This document shows, piece after piece, positions 18,001 through 26,924 of a stretch of DNA of 64,000 bases (positions are counted from its first letter, which is position 1; each line of letters starts with the position of its first letter). The position numbers and the translations under genes are program-made. Source of the DNA: Kribbella solani (GTDB taxonomy: Bacteria > Actinomycetota > Actinomycetes > Propionibacteriales > Kribbellaceae); assembly GCF_014205295.1 (NCBI RefSeq), contig NZ_JACHNF010000001.1:4092001-4156000 (forward strand). The letters run 5' to 3'. A model generated the notes under the pieces. That model was not told where the DNA came from. It was given only the letters and a program-made list of their open reading frames with translations, and made no database searches.

Positions 18001-20848
18001 CCGCACAGGTGACCGTTCCATTCGCCTCAGTGCAGCTGCCGCTGGAGCTCTTGGCCGACACGTACTGCAGTGGAGCCGGCACCGGGTCAGTCACCTTGAC
18101 GGACTGCGCCGCGGACGGGCCGTTGTTCGTCACAGTCAGCGTGTACGTGAGCGGATGACCTGCTTGTACCGGCACGGGCTGGGCGGTCTTCACGATTGCC
18201 AGGTCCGCGCTGGTCTTCACCTCGTCAGTGGTCTTTCCGGTGTTGTTGCTGGTGTCCGGGTCCGGTGTCGAGCTGTCCGCGGTCGCCGAGTTGGTCAGCT
18301 CACCCAGCGCCTTGGGCGAGACAACCGCATTCACCGTCACGACAGCGGTCGACCCGGTGGTCAGATCGCCCAGCGCACACTTGACCTGACCAGAGCTCAC
18401 CGTGCACGAACCTGCCGGGCTATCCACGGTGACGTCGCTCAGAGCCGCCGGTACGAGGTCGGACAACTGCACTGCCTTCGCATCCGACGGCCCGGCGTTC
18501 CGTACCTTGATCTGGTACGTGATCGGCTCCCCAGCAACCACCGGCTTGGTCAGCGTCTCCTTGCTGACAACCAGGTCTGCCTTGGCCGCACCAGGTGTAA
18601 CCGTCGAAGTACCCGTGTTGTTGGACTCGTCCGGATCAGGGGTATCACTGACGACCTTGGCCGTGTTGGTCAGCGCACCGCCCGTGTAGCCCGAGTCCAG
18701 CGTCGCAGCAATCCGCACCGCCACACTGGAGCCAGCGGCAAGCCGGGGCAGCGTACAGCTGACGTCCTGCCCAGCCGTCGTACATGCGGCCGCGGACTGC
18801 ACGCCGGTGATCGCGAACCCGACCGGGACCGAGTCAGCGATCCGCACCTGCTCAGCGTCGGACGGTCCGTTGTTCCGGGCAGTCAGCGTGAAGACCACTG
18901 GCTCACCCGGTGCGGGATGCGTCGGCGCGGCAGTCTTCGTCAGTACGAGATCCGCCGTACGCGTCACGTCCGTGGTAACCGAGGACGTGTTGTTGGACGG
19001 GTCCGGATCGGACGTAGACGTAGTCACTGTCGCAACGTTGGTCAGACTGGTCGCGGTACTCGCCGCAGCGACCTTGACCACCACCGTGATCGTGGCAGTT
19101 GCACCATTGGCGAGCGTGCCGAGTGAACACGTGGTGGATTTGCACGTGCCCTGAGTGGGCTTCGCGGACACCAGCTGCACGCCATCCGGCAGGGTGTCCG
19201 TGACCTCCACGTCCTGCGCGGGACTCGGACCGTTGTTACGGGCAACCAGCGTGTACGTGAGCTCACCGCCCGCGGACACCGGATCGGGCTTGGCCGTCTT
19301 GGTGATCGACACGTCGGCCTCGGCCGCAACCGGTGTGTGCACCTCATCGGTCTGGTACGTGTACTGCTTGTTCAGCGTCTCAGCCGTGTAGTCGAGCAGA
19401 CCGGTGTTCACCAGGGTCGTACCGGCCGCGGACTTGTCCACCGTGACGCGGAACCGGACCGTACTGCTCTGGTCCTTCGTCAGCCGTCCACCAACAGTGC
19501 CGTTCGCCCCAGTGCCTATTCGGAACCGGACAGTGCGTGAGCTGCCGACGTACTCCGCCTGGTCGTCACCAGCTCCGTCGGTCTTGTTACCAGCTCCAGC
19601 ACCAGCAACAACACTGAGCGAGCCAGGTACGTATGTCGTGTTGGCCGGCAGCTGGTCACGCACGGTCGACCGGAGTGCGTCGTCATCACCTGTGTTGCTG
19701 TAGCTCAGCGTGTACTCGAGCGTGTCGCCCGTCTTGGCCGGACTGTTGCCGGACAGGTTGCGCACTGTCTTCGTACCGACGATGGTCGGCGCATACAGAT
19801 CGATCTGCGTGGTCAAAGCGGCCGGGTAGTACACGTCGCCCGTACTGGCGAAGGTCAGCTCAGCACTGGTCGAGTTGTTCGGCAGGATGCCGGCAGCGTT
19901 CACCACCTTGGCATCGACACCCAGGTTGTTCAGGCTGGCCGGAGTCCGGTTCGTCAGGTTGGCGCCGCCGTCGGTGATCCGGCTGCCGTAGAAGTTGGCC
20001 GACGGATTCTCCGCATCCGCCAGCCGGGTGCCGTTCACCGCGAAGTAGTCGCCACTGATCCCAGCGTCGCCCTCGTACGTGACGCTGCCGAACCGGGCGT
20101 TCACTGCGCCACTGGGCGGCGCCAGGAAGCCGGAGATCGTGGTCCGCTCCGGCTGACCGCTGCTGACGCTGGCGTACCCGTTGAACACACTCAGGTCGCG
20201 TAGCGGCTCGTCAGCTTGCTGGTAGGCGATCACCAGGCTCCAGCCCGCGTACCGGTCGGCGCCCGTACCAGTAGCCACGTCGGCGCCCCAGTACTCGCCG
20301 TTGCCACCCGCCTGCACAAGTGCAGTCACATCCAGGTACGAGGAGTAGTCCTTCTTGGTGGTGTTGTTCAGGTAGTCCGTCTGGCTGGCAGTAACAGTCT
20401 GGTACGCCGACTGTCCCGGGAGGCGGAAGCGCATCGTCTTGCCGTCCTCGGTGGTCGCGGTACCGCCCCGGCCGGCGCCGCGCGCCGCACCCCAGAACAG
20501 ACCCGCGTACAGCACGTGCGCACCCGACGGCAGCGCCACTGAGGCACCGGATGAGGACTCGGTGGACGGATCGGAGTCGGTGTCCAGCCGCTCCATCGTC
20601 CAGTCGTTGTTGTTCGCCCGCGAACTGCCACCGGCCAGCGTCGCGCGGCAGGCCGCTGAACCGTCGCAGGTCAGCAGGCTGTTGCCGGTGATCCGGATCG
20701 CACCGTTGGTCTGGCCACCGAACACTTTCCCGAAGTCGCGTACGGACGCGGCCTGAGCGGTTGCCGGGAGCACCAACCCGGACAAAAGCACGAGCAGCAG
20801 CGCAAGAGCGAGACGTAGTACCCGGGCAGACGAAACACCTGCGGCCAT
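15017..20848 (-). CDS. Giant sortase-anchored surface protein with about twelve DUF11 modules
   Basis: A 1,943-residue surface protein. The start is the ATG at 20848, with GGGGA seven bases upstream, which begins directly with a signal peptide (about 1-33). Residues to about 370 form a conserved N-terminal adhesin-like domain (VLYAGLFWGAARGAG, YWGADVATGTGADRYAGWSLVIAY). Then come one divergent and eleven clear DUF11 modules of about 115 residues, each opening A[DN]hxhxK[TSE] and closing with TPDPDxSNNT-like sequence. The C-terminus is LPNTG, a hydrophobic helix and RRTRP, a textbook sortase signal, so it should be covalently attached to peptidoglycan. No sortase gene is in the window. It is large for the family. 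Calcium-binding Asp-rich turns between modules are plausible. Confidence 0.93.
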   Translation of the reverse strand: MAAGVSSARVLRLALALLLVLLSGLVLPATAQAASVRDFGKVFGGQTNGAIRITGNSLLTCDGSAACRATLAGGSSRANNNDWTMERLDTDSDPSTESSSGASVALPSGAHVLYAGLFWGAARGAGRGGTATTEDGKTMRFRLPGQSAYQTVTASQTDYLNNTTKKDYSSYLDVTALVQAGGNGEYWGADVATGTGADRYAGWSLVIAYQQADEPLRDLSVFNGYASVSSGQPERTTISGFLAPPSGAVNARFGSVTYEGDAGISGDYFAVNGTRLADAENPSANFYGSRITDGGANLTNRTPASLNNLGVDAKVVNAAGILPNNSTSAELTFASTGDVYYPAALTTQIDLYAPTIVGTKTVRNLSGNSPAKTGDTLEYTLSYSNTGDDDALRSTVRDQLPANTTYVPGSLSVVAGAGAGNKTDGAGDDQAEYVGSSRTVRFRIGTGANGTVGGRLTKDQSSTVRFRVTVDKSAAGTTLVNTGLLDYTAETLNKQYTYQTDEVHTPVAAEADVSITKTAKPDPVSAGGELTYTLVARNNGPSPAQDVEVTDTLPDGVQLVSAKPTQGTCKSTTCSLGTLANGATATITVVVKVAAASTATSLTNVATVTTSTSDPDPSNNTSSVTTDVTRTADLVLTKTAAPTHPAPGEPVVFTLTARNNGPSDAEQVRIADSVPVGFAITGVQSAAACTTAGQDVSCTLPRLAAGSSVAVRIAATLDSGYTGGALTNTAKVVSDTPDPDESNNTGTSTVTPGAAKADLVVSKETLTKPVVAGEPITYQIKVRNAGPSDAKAVQLSDLVPAALSDVTVDSPAGSCTVSSGQVKCALGDLTTGSTAVVTVNAVVSPKALGELTNSATADSSTPDPDTSNNTGKTTDEVKTSADLAIVKTAQPVPVQAGHPLTYTLTVTNNGPSAAQSVKVTDPVPAPLQYVSAKSSSGSCTEANGTVTCAAGTVAPGDTVTITVVANVPSGAPPNELKNTATVSSPTPDPVKDNNTATYTVLTGAQANISVVKTASPDPVIAGKAITYRLTVRNNGPSDAQAVSVVDEVPDAVTGLSASATGGATCTVVGQRVRCLAATLAAGDSYVVTVNGTVAPSTKPGELVNTATVTSETPEDPTTSDNTSTTTPLVEAEADLSVKKTAPATGLAGNELTYTLAVHNAGPSDAVGAVVTDRLPAGTTFVRGTGPGGDCTQNPAVSEPVVSCPVGRMAPGDDATVTVVVKVSPDQAAGTLVNKAAVSSQTPDPNDGNNSDSAETKLSTSADLSMVKSVKPSPLIAGGDAVYTLTVHNAGPSAAQQVSVSDAVPAGLSVLEATSADGTCTTAGSKVTCELGAVDAGAPAVVVIRVAVATSQTAPITNAGSVTSTTPDPDPSNNEDRVTTEVERAADVEVIKTSDEPSAVAGGGVTYRLTVVNHGPSDATAVVANDTLPAGLTLVQADPSQGTCTPAGQTVGCALGTIAAGKTATVVITAALDTAYTGKTLANTATATSPVPDPDDSNNSSTVTIPVETRADLSVVKSSDPSGVTPGSAFDYTIVVTNAGPSTARAVVVTDTVPVGLTVTSASRGCTIDGRTVRCELGDLPIGQVVVQLNVRLHAGYDGASLTNSATATSPTPDPNTDNNTDTVVSPVTALADLAITKTMSPTAPVSGQSVKYLLTVKNNGPSDARLVEVIDELPRGLTKVTSTASAGVKCILLPPVAPGAPDSPEAGSVQCSTPLLTEGASITVTITATVVPGFSGSLENIGRVSSATPDPVIGNNEARVTGRTTQSADLSVRKTASAPSVVAGHSLRYVIAVHNAGPSSATGVTVTDQLATGLRLISKSAQCSAQGQTVTCAVGRIDPGTTAQVSLEVLVDTAYRGTSVTNGAKVVSTTPDPDPSDNTSSVTVRVTPPQPGRPTPPPVPQKPGSELPNTGSSFGPGILLAALALIVAGIGVIAAASSRRTRP

Positions 20849-20972
20849 CCGAAAGTCCCCGTTTCTGTCAGCGTCGCCAGCCAGGCATACCACAGAAAGG
20901 ACTTCAGAGTAACCAAATGACTACAGCGTGTTGCAAGCTTTTGTTGCCATTGGCATGTACTGGTGCAGGCCG

Positions 20973-22277
20973 CTACTGGCTCGCGAGCGTCAGTGAGACC
21001 TCGTTGGCCTGAATCGTCAGCGCGCCCCCGGCGGCCTCGGCGCAGCGTCGCGCGATGTCCAGGCCGAGGCCGGTGGACCCACGGTCGCTGCGGCCGCGTT
21101 CCCCCGCGCCGAGCGGGATGCCGGGCCCCTTGTCGGCAACCGTGATCCGCACCCCCGGCGACGTCCGGGAAAGCGTGATCCTGGCCGGTGTTCCGTCCGG
21201 AGTGTGCGCGACGACGTTCTCCACCAGCGCGTCCAGCGCGGCGCCGAGGTCCTCCGCCGACGCCCGCACCATCGCCGGCGGCGCCGGCAGGTCGAGCGCC
21301 AGCTCGCGGCCCTGATCCTCGAACAGCGGCTCCCAGAACGCGGCCCGTTGCCGCGTCACCTCGACCGCGTCACAATGCGGCACCCGGCCCTCCCGCTGCG
21401 GGCGCCGGGCCGCGCTGATCACCGCGGTGAGCGTCCGCTCCAGGCTCGTGACCTGCGTGTTCAGCTCCTCCGCGCTCTCCCGGTCGCCCATCGCCTCGAC
21501 CTGCAGCCGAAGCGCGGTCAACGGCGTACGCAGCCGGTGCGACAGGTCCGCGACCGCCTCGCGCTCGACCGCGATCACCTCGTCGATCCGGTCCGCGAGC
21601 CCGTTCAGCGCGGAACCGACCTTCGCGACCTCGGCCGGGCCGGTCGTCGGGGCGCGGGCATTCATGTCACCGCGGGCGAGCCGTTCCGCCGTACCCGCCG
21701 TCTCCTCCAGCGGGCGCGCCAGCCGGCGGGAGACCAGTTCGGCGCCGGCGATGCTGAGCAGCAGCACGACCAGGCTGCCGCCGATCAGGATCAGCAGGCG
21801 CGGGGCCACACCGGCGTACAGCTCATCGCTGGTGAGGTAGAGGCACACCGACGCGGGGCCGCTCGCCGTACCGACCCCGACGTCGACCGCGAGACCACCG
21901 CTGACGTCGCGGTAGTTGGCGTCCCCAACCTTCGGCGGTCCCTTCTCGTGGTCGCCGTCACCGTCGCCATAGCCGTTCGGGACCTGCTGCGGCGCCGGTA
22001 CGCCACCCGGCGGCGGACTGCCGAGCGTCGACCCATCGGGCATCCGGACCGAAATCTTGCCCGGCCCATCACTCAGACCATTGATGTACGCGGTGATGTC
22101 GGCGGCCGTATGACCCCGGTCGCCGACGTAGTACGCGACACTCTCGGCCCGGTACCGCGCCTTGTCCTTCGACTCGTTGGCCGTCGTCGAGCGCAGCAGG
22201 ATCACCAGCGGTACGGCGAACGCGAGCACCACCAGCGTGGTCATGCCGACCGAGAGCAGCAGGATCCGGCGGCGCAT
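20973..22277 (-). CDS. Two-component sensor histidine kinase
   Basis: A 434-residue membrane kinase. A transmembrane helix (about 5-27) is followed by an outside sensor region of about 130 residues with a Pro/Gly/Asp-rich loop (YGDGDGDHEKG), then a second helix (about 160-182). A HAMP region precedes the HisKA H-box DLSHRLRTPLTALR (phospho-His about 243) and a HATPase domain with N-box DALVENVVAHTP, DKGPGI and GSTGLGLDIARR. It starts 2 nt after the response-regulator stop, so the pair is one operon and a cognate system. The adjacent giant surface protein is a possible target; the signal is unknown. Confidence 0.94.
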   Translation of the reverse strand: MRRRILLLSVGMTTLVVLAFAVPLVILLRSTTANESKDKARYRAESVAYYVGDRGHTAADITAYINGLSDGPGKISVRMPDGSTLGSPPPGGVPAPQQVPNGYGDGDGDHEKGPPKVGDANYRDVSGGLAVDVGVGTASGPASVCLYLTSDELYAGVAPRLLILIGGSLVVLLLSIAGAELVSRRLARPLEETAGTAERLARGDMNARAPTTGPAEVAKVGSALNGLADRIDEVIAVEREAVADLSHRLRTPLTALRLQVEAMGDRESAEELNTQVTSLERTLTAVISAARRPQREGRVPHCDAVEVTRQRAAFWEPLFEDQGRELALDLPAPPAMVRASAEDLGAALDALVENVVAHTPDGTPARITLSRTSPGVRITVADKGPGIPLGAGERGRSDRGSTGLGLDIARRCAEAAGGALTIQANEVSLTLASQ

Positions 22278-22279
22278 GG

Positions 22280-22963
22280 TCAGCCGTCCGCCGACAGTTT
22301 GATCCCGACGCCGCGCACGCTGTGTACGAAGCGCGGCTCGGCGGCCGTCTCACCGAGCTTGCGCCGCAGCCAGGACAGATGGACGTCGACCGTACGGTCC
22401 CCGCCGCCCCACGGCAGGCCCCACACCTCCGCGAGCAGCTCGCGCTTCGTCACCACCGCGCCGGGGCGTCGCGACAACGCCAGCAGCAGATCGAACTCCT
22501 TACGGGACAGATCCACCGCGGCACCGTCCACCGTCACTTCCCGGCTGCGCGGATCGATCCGCAGGCCGCCGATCTCAACGGTCGAATCACCTTGCTGGTC
22601 CTGGCCGAGACGGCGCAGTACGGCGCGGATGCGGGCGTCCATCTGGGCGGCACTGAACGGTTTGATCACGTAGTCGTCCGCGCCGGCGTCGAGCAGCCGT
22701 ACCACGCTGGCATCGTCGTCACGGGCGGTCGCGACGATCACCGGCACGTCACTCACCGCGCGCACCATCGCCAGTACGTCCCGGCCGTCGAGATCCGGCA
22801 GGCCGAGGTCGAGCAGCAGCACCTCGGGCCGCTCCCGCGCGACCGCCGCCACCCCGTCGGCGCCCGCGCCCACCGCCGACACGACATGACCGGCCGCCGT
22901 CAGGGACTTCCCCAGCGACAAACGGATCGCGTCATCGTCCTCGATCAGCAGCACGCGCGCCAT
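22280..22963 (-). CDS. OmpR/PhoB-family response regulator
   Basis: A 227-residue regulator. The receiver domain (1-118) has the acidic pocket EDDD, the phospho-acceptor Asp in LLLDLGLPD (about 51) and the Lys in DYVIKPF (about 101). The C-terminal winged helix ends VHLSWLRRKLGE and FVHSVRGVGIKL. The start is taken as ATG 22963 (MARVLLIEDD), because the earlier in-frame codons add a non-conserved tail. No strong ribosome binding site is seen there, so the message may be leaderless. It is first in a two-gene operon with the kinase. Confidence 0.94.
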   Translation of the reverse strand: MARVLLIEDDDAIRLSLGKSLTAAGHVVSAVGAGADGVAAVARERPEVLLLDLGLPDLDGRDVLAMVRAVSDVPVIVATARDDDASVVRLLDAGADDYVIKPFSAAQMDARIRAVLRRLGQDQQGDSTVEIGGLRIDPRSREVTVDGAAVDLSRKEFDLLLALSRRPGAVVTKRELLAEVWGLPWGGGDRTVDVHLSWLRRKLGETAAEPRFVHSVRGVGIKLSADG

Positions 22964-23048
22964 GTACCTGAGGGTAACCGCCGCCACCCCAAGCCACCCT
23001 CAAGCGGTTGTTAAGCCCGCTTCCCGGAAACTTTCCGGGAGTAGTCGG

Positions 23049-23702
23049 CTAGTTGTTTCCGGAAACCGGCTCATCACCGGTGGGTGGCTCGGTTGGGGTG
23101 GGCGGGGGTTTCAGGCCGACGGTGCGGAGTTCGAGGGTGGCGAGCTCGGCGATCACCGCGCGGTCGCCCTCGCGCCAGGCGGTCACGGGGTCGGCGGAGA
23201 TCCGGGCGAGCTTGTGCATCGGCTGATTGGCCATCGCGCGCAAGGCGAAAAGATCAAGATCGGCGGCGTTGTCGATGAACCTCTGGGCCGCGGTCGCCCG
23301 GCGTACGAACCGCACTCGGAAGGGCACCCAGAGCAGTACGGCGAAGAGCACCGGCAGGCCGATCGTCACGCCCGCCAGCACGTACGCGAGCTGCTCGACC
23401 GCGTGGGCCTGATCCCGCCCGGCCTCGGCCAGTTTCCCAGCCGCGCCCGCGACGCCGTCGATCGGCGACCGCAACTGGTCCCCCACCGCCGGAACCTTCC
23501 CGACCGGCTCAGACAGCTGCCGCAGGTTCCCGACGATCCCGTCCCCCGCCTCGGCCGCCTTCCGCCCCGGCGCCCCCAACGCGTTCGTGACCCGGAAAAC
23601 CACCCGCCCCAACTCCACACAGACCCAAACCCACCCCACCAGCAGCAAGTCCCCCACCACCTGCCCCACCCGCCGCACCCCAACCTCGGAGTAGACCTTC
23701 AC
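23049..23702 (-). CDS. Conserved membrane protein, unknown function
   Basis: A 217-residue protein with two hydrophobic helices (about 18-37 and 105-126) flanking a roughly 65-residue loop rich in Gly/Ala/Val with small amphipathic repeats (VGKVPAVGDQLRSPIDGVAGAAGKLAEAG). A cytoplasmic C-terminal helix-rich part (FIDNAADLDLFALRAMANQPM) and a Pro-rich tail follow. The start is GTG 23702, with GGAAGGA eight bases upstream. No family was recognised with certainty. It lies between the two-component system and a nested-palindrome element whose left arm begins 22 bp upstream of its start. Confidence 0.75.
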   Translation of the reverse strand: MKVYSEVGVRRVGQVVGDLLLVGWVWVCVELGRVVFRVTNALGAPGRKAAEAGDGIVGNLRQLSEPVGKVPAVGDQLRSPIDGVAGAAGKLAEAGRDQAHAVEQLAYVLAGVTIGLPVLFAVLLWVPFRVRFVRRATAAQRFIDNAADLDLFALRAMANQPMHKLARISADPVTAWREGDRAVIAELATLELRTVGLKPPPTPTEPPTGDEPVSGNN

Positions 23703-23724
23703 ACCATCAGTCCTTCCAGCCGAA

Positions 23725-23893
23725 CTAGTGCCCCGCGTCGGTGATTGTTTCAGTGATTGCGGTGTCCAGGTGCGTGCATCGTGGTGGCGGAGGGGCAGCC
23801 TCGATGCTTTTCCATCGTGGCTGTTCCTCCGCCGCCGCGAGGTGCGTGCCTGGGCGCCGCAAGCACGAAAGAATCACCGACGCGGGGCACTAG
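23725..23893. repeat. Nested-palindrome element, copy A
   Basis: A 169-bp structured element. Its outer arms, 23725-23746 and 23872-23893, are perfect 22-bp inverted repeats. Inside is a core hairpin in which GGCGGAGGGGCAGCCTCGATG pairs with CATCGTGGCTGTTCCTCCGCC, closed by a CTTTTC loop. The core and its right flank (23787-23850) match 63548-63613 at about 52 of 66 aligned positions, and stem changes are compensatory. It lies 13 nt beyond the tryptophan dioxygenase stop codon and upstream of the next gene. No ORF is credible. Possible roles are terminator, structured RNA or a non-autonomous mobile palindrome. Confidence 0.85.
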
Positions 23894-23906
23894 CGGGACG
23901 GAAGGA

Positions 23907-24728
23907 CTATAGGTTCGAGCGGAGGTTCCAGAGGAGGGGGTAGTAGCGGAGGTCGAGGCGGCTGCGGAGGTAGGTGGCGCCGGAGGAGCCGCCGGTGCCT
24001 GGTTTTGTGCCGATCATGCGTTCGACCATGACGACGTGGCGGGCGCGCCAGGCGGCGGCCAGTTCGTCGTGCTGGAGGATGGCTTCGGCCAGCTCCCAGA
24101 TGGCGGCGTAGTGAGCCCGGTCGCGGGCCACGGTCCGGAGGGCGTGCCGGACGGAGTCCTCGGACCCGGTGTCGAAACCGGCCTTGCTGAGGACCTCCAG
24201 GAACGCGTCCCAGAGCGTCGGTTCCTCCAGGCGGCGACGGAGACGGTCCTTCTCCACCTCGGTCAGGCCACGGAACCGGCGTACGAAGGACGGATCCTTC
24301 GCGCCGGACAGGAACTCGATCTCGCGGAACTGCACCGACTGGAACCCGGAAGCCGGCGACAACCGGTGCCGGAACTCGCCGAAGTCCTGCGGGGTCATCG
24401 TCTCCAGGATGTCGACCTGCTGCGTCAGCGTCCGCTCGATCGTGTGTACCCGCCGGAGCAGATGCTCCGCCAGCCACAACTCACCCGACAGCATGGCGTC
24501 GCGGGAGGCGGTCAGCTCGTGCAGCACCTGCTTGAACCACAGCTCGTACACCTGGTGGATGGTGATGAACAGCAGCTCGTCGTGCGCGGGCGGATCGGAT
24601 TCCAGCCGCTGCTGGTCCAGTAGCTCGGTCAGGCGTAGGTAGCTCCCGTACGTGAGCCGGCCGCCGTCCTCCCCGAAGTGCACGTCGACGCCGCCCCACT
24701 GCCCCGTCACCCCATCACCAGTGCTCAT
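23907..24728 (-). CDS. kynA: Tryptophan 2,3-dioxygenase
   Basis: A 273-residue cytoplasmic haem enzyme that opens the indole ring of L-tryptophan to N-formylkynurenine, the first step of the kynurenine pathway. Family motifs are all present: YGSYLRLTELL, HDELLFITIHQVYELWFKQ (substrate His and aromatic residues), SVQFREIEFLSG, and near the C-terminus RHVVMVERMIGTKPGTGGSSG, which holds the proximal haem His and the flexible active-site loop. Length is normal for bacterial enzymes. No kynureninase or formamidase gene is adjacent, so the gene stands alone. A nested-palindrome element directly follows its stop codon. Confidence 0.97.
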   Translation of the reverse strand: MSTGDGVTGQWGGVDVHFGEDGGRLTYGSYLRLTELLDQQRLESDPPAHDELLFITIHQVYELWFKQVLHELTASRDAMLSGELWLAEHLLRRVHTIERTLTQQVDILETMTPQDFGEFRHRLSPASGFQSVQFREIEFLSGAKDPSFVRRFRGLTEVEKDRLRRRLEEPTLWDAFLEVLSKAGFDTGSEDSVRHALRTVARDRAHYAAIWELAEAILQHDELAAAWRARHVVMVERMIGTKPGTGGSSGATYLRSRLDLRYYPLLWNLRSNL

Positions 24729-24807
24729 GACCGGAGACTAACTGACGGTTCGTGACTGGTCAGTGATTCGTTCGTTGGACCTTGGGTACGCCGAGCTGAG
24801 GAGTTGC

Positions 24808-25317
24808 ATGACCGCCACGGTCGAAACGCCGATCGTCCCAGGGCCGGTACAGGGGCCGACGCGGGAAGAACCGTCGATCGAGGCGCTGCTGCTCGACGAG
24901 TACCGGTCGCTGGTCCACCTCGCCTATCTGATCCTCCCGCCTGCGATCAGCCGGCCGAGGCGGATCGCGGCCGCCCACGCCGTCGTACACCGCGCCCTCC
25001 CACCCAGCTTCACCTTTCCGCCGGACGCGGTCCCGGAGGGCGCCGGCGAGCGGCGCGCTGGAGTTTCCGCGACGGGGCCGCGCGAGTTCATGCGCCTGCG
25101 GGTGGTGGAGGAGGCGACCAGGCAGGCTGCGTCGCGGTCGGTCCTGGCACGGCTCGGGAGCGTGCTGGCACCGGCCGACGGGCTCGGCTTCGAGCCGTGC
25201 TCCACCCGCGCCGACCGCACCGCGATCACCCGCCGCCGCGCCCGCGGCCGCCGCGTCGCCGTCATCACCACCGTCGCCGTCACCGCCGCGATCCTCCTCG
25301 CCCTCCTCGCCTCCTGA
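24808..25317 (+). CDS. Hypothetical protein with C-terminal membrane anchor
   Basis: A 169-residue protein starting at ATG 24808 with GAGGAG just upstream. The N-terminal half ([21 protein letters not shown]) looks faintly like the start of an ECF sigma factor region 2, but no region 4 or DNA-binding motif follows. The C-terminus is Arg-rich (RRRARGRR) and then a single hydrophobic helix (about 148-168), placing it in the membrane with the body in the cytoplasm. It is divergent from the tryptophan dioxygenase gene and 116 bp before a secreted mannanase gene. Function unknown; membrane-tethered regulator is only a suggestion. Confidence 0.65.
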   Translation: MTATVETPIVPGPVQGPTREEPSIEALLLDEYRSLVHLAYLILPPAISRPRRIAAAHAVVHRALPPSFTFPPDAVPEGAGERRAGVSATGPREFMRLRVVEEATRQAASRSVLARLGSVLAPADGLGFEPCSTRADRTAITRRRARGRRVAVITTVAVTAAILLALLAS

Positions 25318-25433
25318 CCCGCCCGCTCCGCACCCACCGTGGTCGCGTGAGCTGGGGATTCGCCTTGACGGGGTGTTGCCGGGCGTTTACCTTCGGTGGC
25401 ACCGCATTCTTCCTACCGCCCCAGGGAGATCCG

Positions 25434-26906
25434 ATGCTTGTTGGAATCGTTTCCAGCCTCACTCTCTCCAGCATTGCCCTGATCGCACCGCTCGGCGCAC
25501 CCGCCCCGCCGGCGCCCGAAACCCCACCGGTGACCATGTCGACCCAGGCGACGATCTGCAACAAGTACTGCGATGCCCGCGACCCGGCGCTCGCCCCGAA
25601 GGAGCGCATCCCCGTCTCCACCACGCTCTTCGGGCGTACGATCGCGCTGCACCTCGATGACGACGACGCGATGGGCTGGGCCGCGATCGAGAACGGGAAT
25701 CCCGGCGACGAGGTGTGGCTGGACCGTTCGATGGACGGCGGCCGGACCTGGACCGGCGGCAGCCGGCTCGGCAACGCCGCGATCCCCGCCGGGCAGCGCG
25801 GCCGGCGAACGCTGATGTACAACGTCGACGACTGGAACAACCTCGGCGTCGGCTCGCTGCGTGCCTGCGGCAAGGCAGGCGACCGGCCGGACATCGCGTG
25901 TACGCCCTGGGCGCGCGTCGACTGGAACGCCTGGGACCGCCGCACCGCGGCCGCCACCGCGATCATGCAGGACTACAACCTCGGCACCGGCCTGTTCGAC
26001 ACCACCGGCTGGTGGAATTCGGCCAACGCCCTGAACGCGCTGATCGACAACATCCGGATCAGCGGCATGCACAGCTACCAGTACGCGATCGCGCGCACGT
26101 ACGACCTGAATCTGAACAAGTTCGAAGGCCAGTTCCGCAACGACTACATCGACGACACCGGCTGGTGGGGTCTCGCGTGGGTTGCCGCGTACGACCTGAC
26201 CGGCGACGCGCGGTACCTGCAGACCGCCCGCGCCGACGCGGACCACATGGCCGCGTACTGGGACAACACGTGCGGCGGTGGCGTGTGGTGGAGCGAAGCG
26301 AAAACGTACAAGAACGCGATCTCCAATTCCCTGTACATCCAGCTCAACGCGCAGTTGCACACCCGGATCGCCGGCGACACGACCTACTTGCAGCGCGCGC
26401 GGTCCGGCTGGACGTGGTTCCAGCAGACCGGGATGATCAACGGCTCGAACCTGGTCAACGACGGCATCGACTTGTCCACATGCAAGAACAACGGTGACAC
26501 CGCGTGGACGTACAACCAGGGCGTACTGATCGGAGCACTCACCGAGTTGTCGAAGGCAACGAACAATTCGGCGTACCTGACCTCCGCACGCCAATTGGCC
26601 GATGCATCGACGACGGCGACGGGATTGCACACGAGTGATGGGATCTTGCGTGAGCCGTGTGAAGGCGGTGATTGTGGCTCCGACGGTCCGTCGTTCAAGG
26701 GCGCGCATGTCCGTGGGCTCGGCAAGCTCAACGCGGCGCTCGGCGATCACCCGTACACGTCCTATCTGCAACGCCAGGCCGATCGGGCGTACGCGGCCGA
26801 CCGTACGCCGATGGATCACTACGGGCTGCGCTGGTACGGCCCGGTCGACAAGCTCGACGCCGCGCGGCAGCAGTCGGCGCTCGATCTGCTCAACGCGGCC
26901 CCTTAG
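25434..26906 (+). CDS. Secreted glycoside hydrolase family 76 (alpha-1,6-mannanase-like)
   Basis: A 490-residue exported protein. The start is ATG 25434 with a CAGGGAGA ribosome binding site; the frame is open upstream only because it overlaps the preceding gene in another frame. A signal peptide (about 1-27) is followed by a linker and an (alpha/alpha)6 domain. [17 protein letters not shown] carries the paired Asp residues catalytic in GH76, and [21 protein letters not shown] and [17 protein letters not shown] are also family hallmarks. GH76 enzymes cleave alpha-1,6-mannan of fungal or bacterial glycans outside the cell. An extra roughly 130-residue beta-rich N-terminal segment ([15 protein letters not shown]) may aid binding. 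Confidence 0.93.
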   Translation: MLVGIVSSLTLSSIALIAPLGAPAPPAPETPPVTMSTQATICNKYCDARDPALAPKERIPVSTTLFGRTIALHLDDDDAMGWAAIENGNPGDEVWLDRSMDGGRTWTGGSRLGNAAIPAGQRGRRTLMYNVDDWNNLGVGSLRACGKAGDRPDIACTPWARVDWNAWDRRTAAATAIMQDYNLGTGLFDTTGWWNSANALNALIDNIRISGMHSYQYAIARTYDLNLNKFEGQFRNDYIDDTGWWGLAWVAAYDLTGDARYLQTARADADHMAAYWDNTCGGGVWWSEAKTYKNAISNSLYIQLNAQLHTRIAGDTTYLQRARSGWTWFQQTGMINGSNLVNDGIDLSTCKNNGDTAWTYNQGVLIGALTELSKATNNSAYLTSARQLADASTTATGLHTSDGILREPCEGGDCGSDGPSFKGAHVRGLGKLNAALGDHPYTSYLQRQADRAYAADRTPMDHYGLRWYGPVDKLDAARQQSALDLLNAAP

Positions 26907-26924
26907 CGGAGGTACGTTCGCCGG

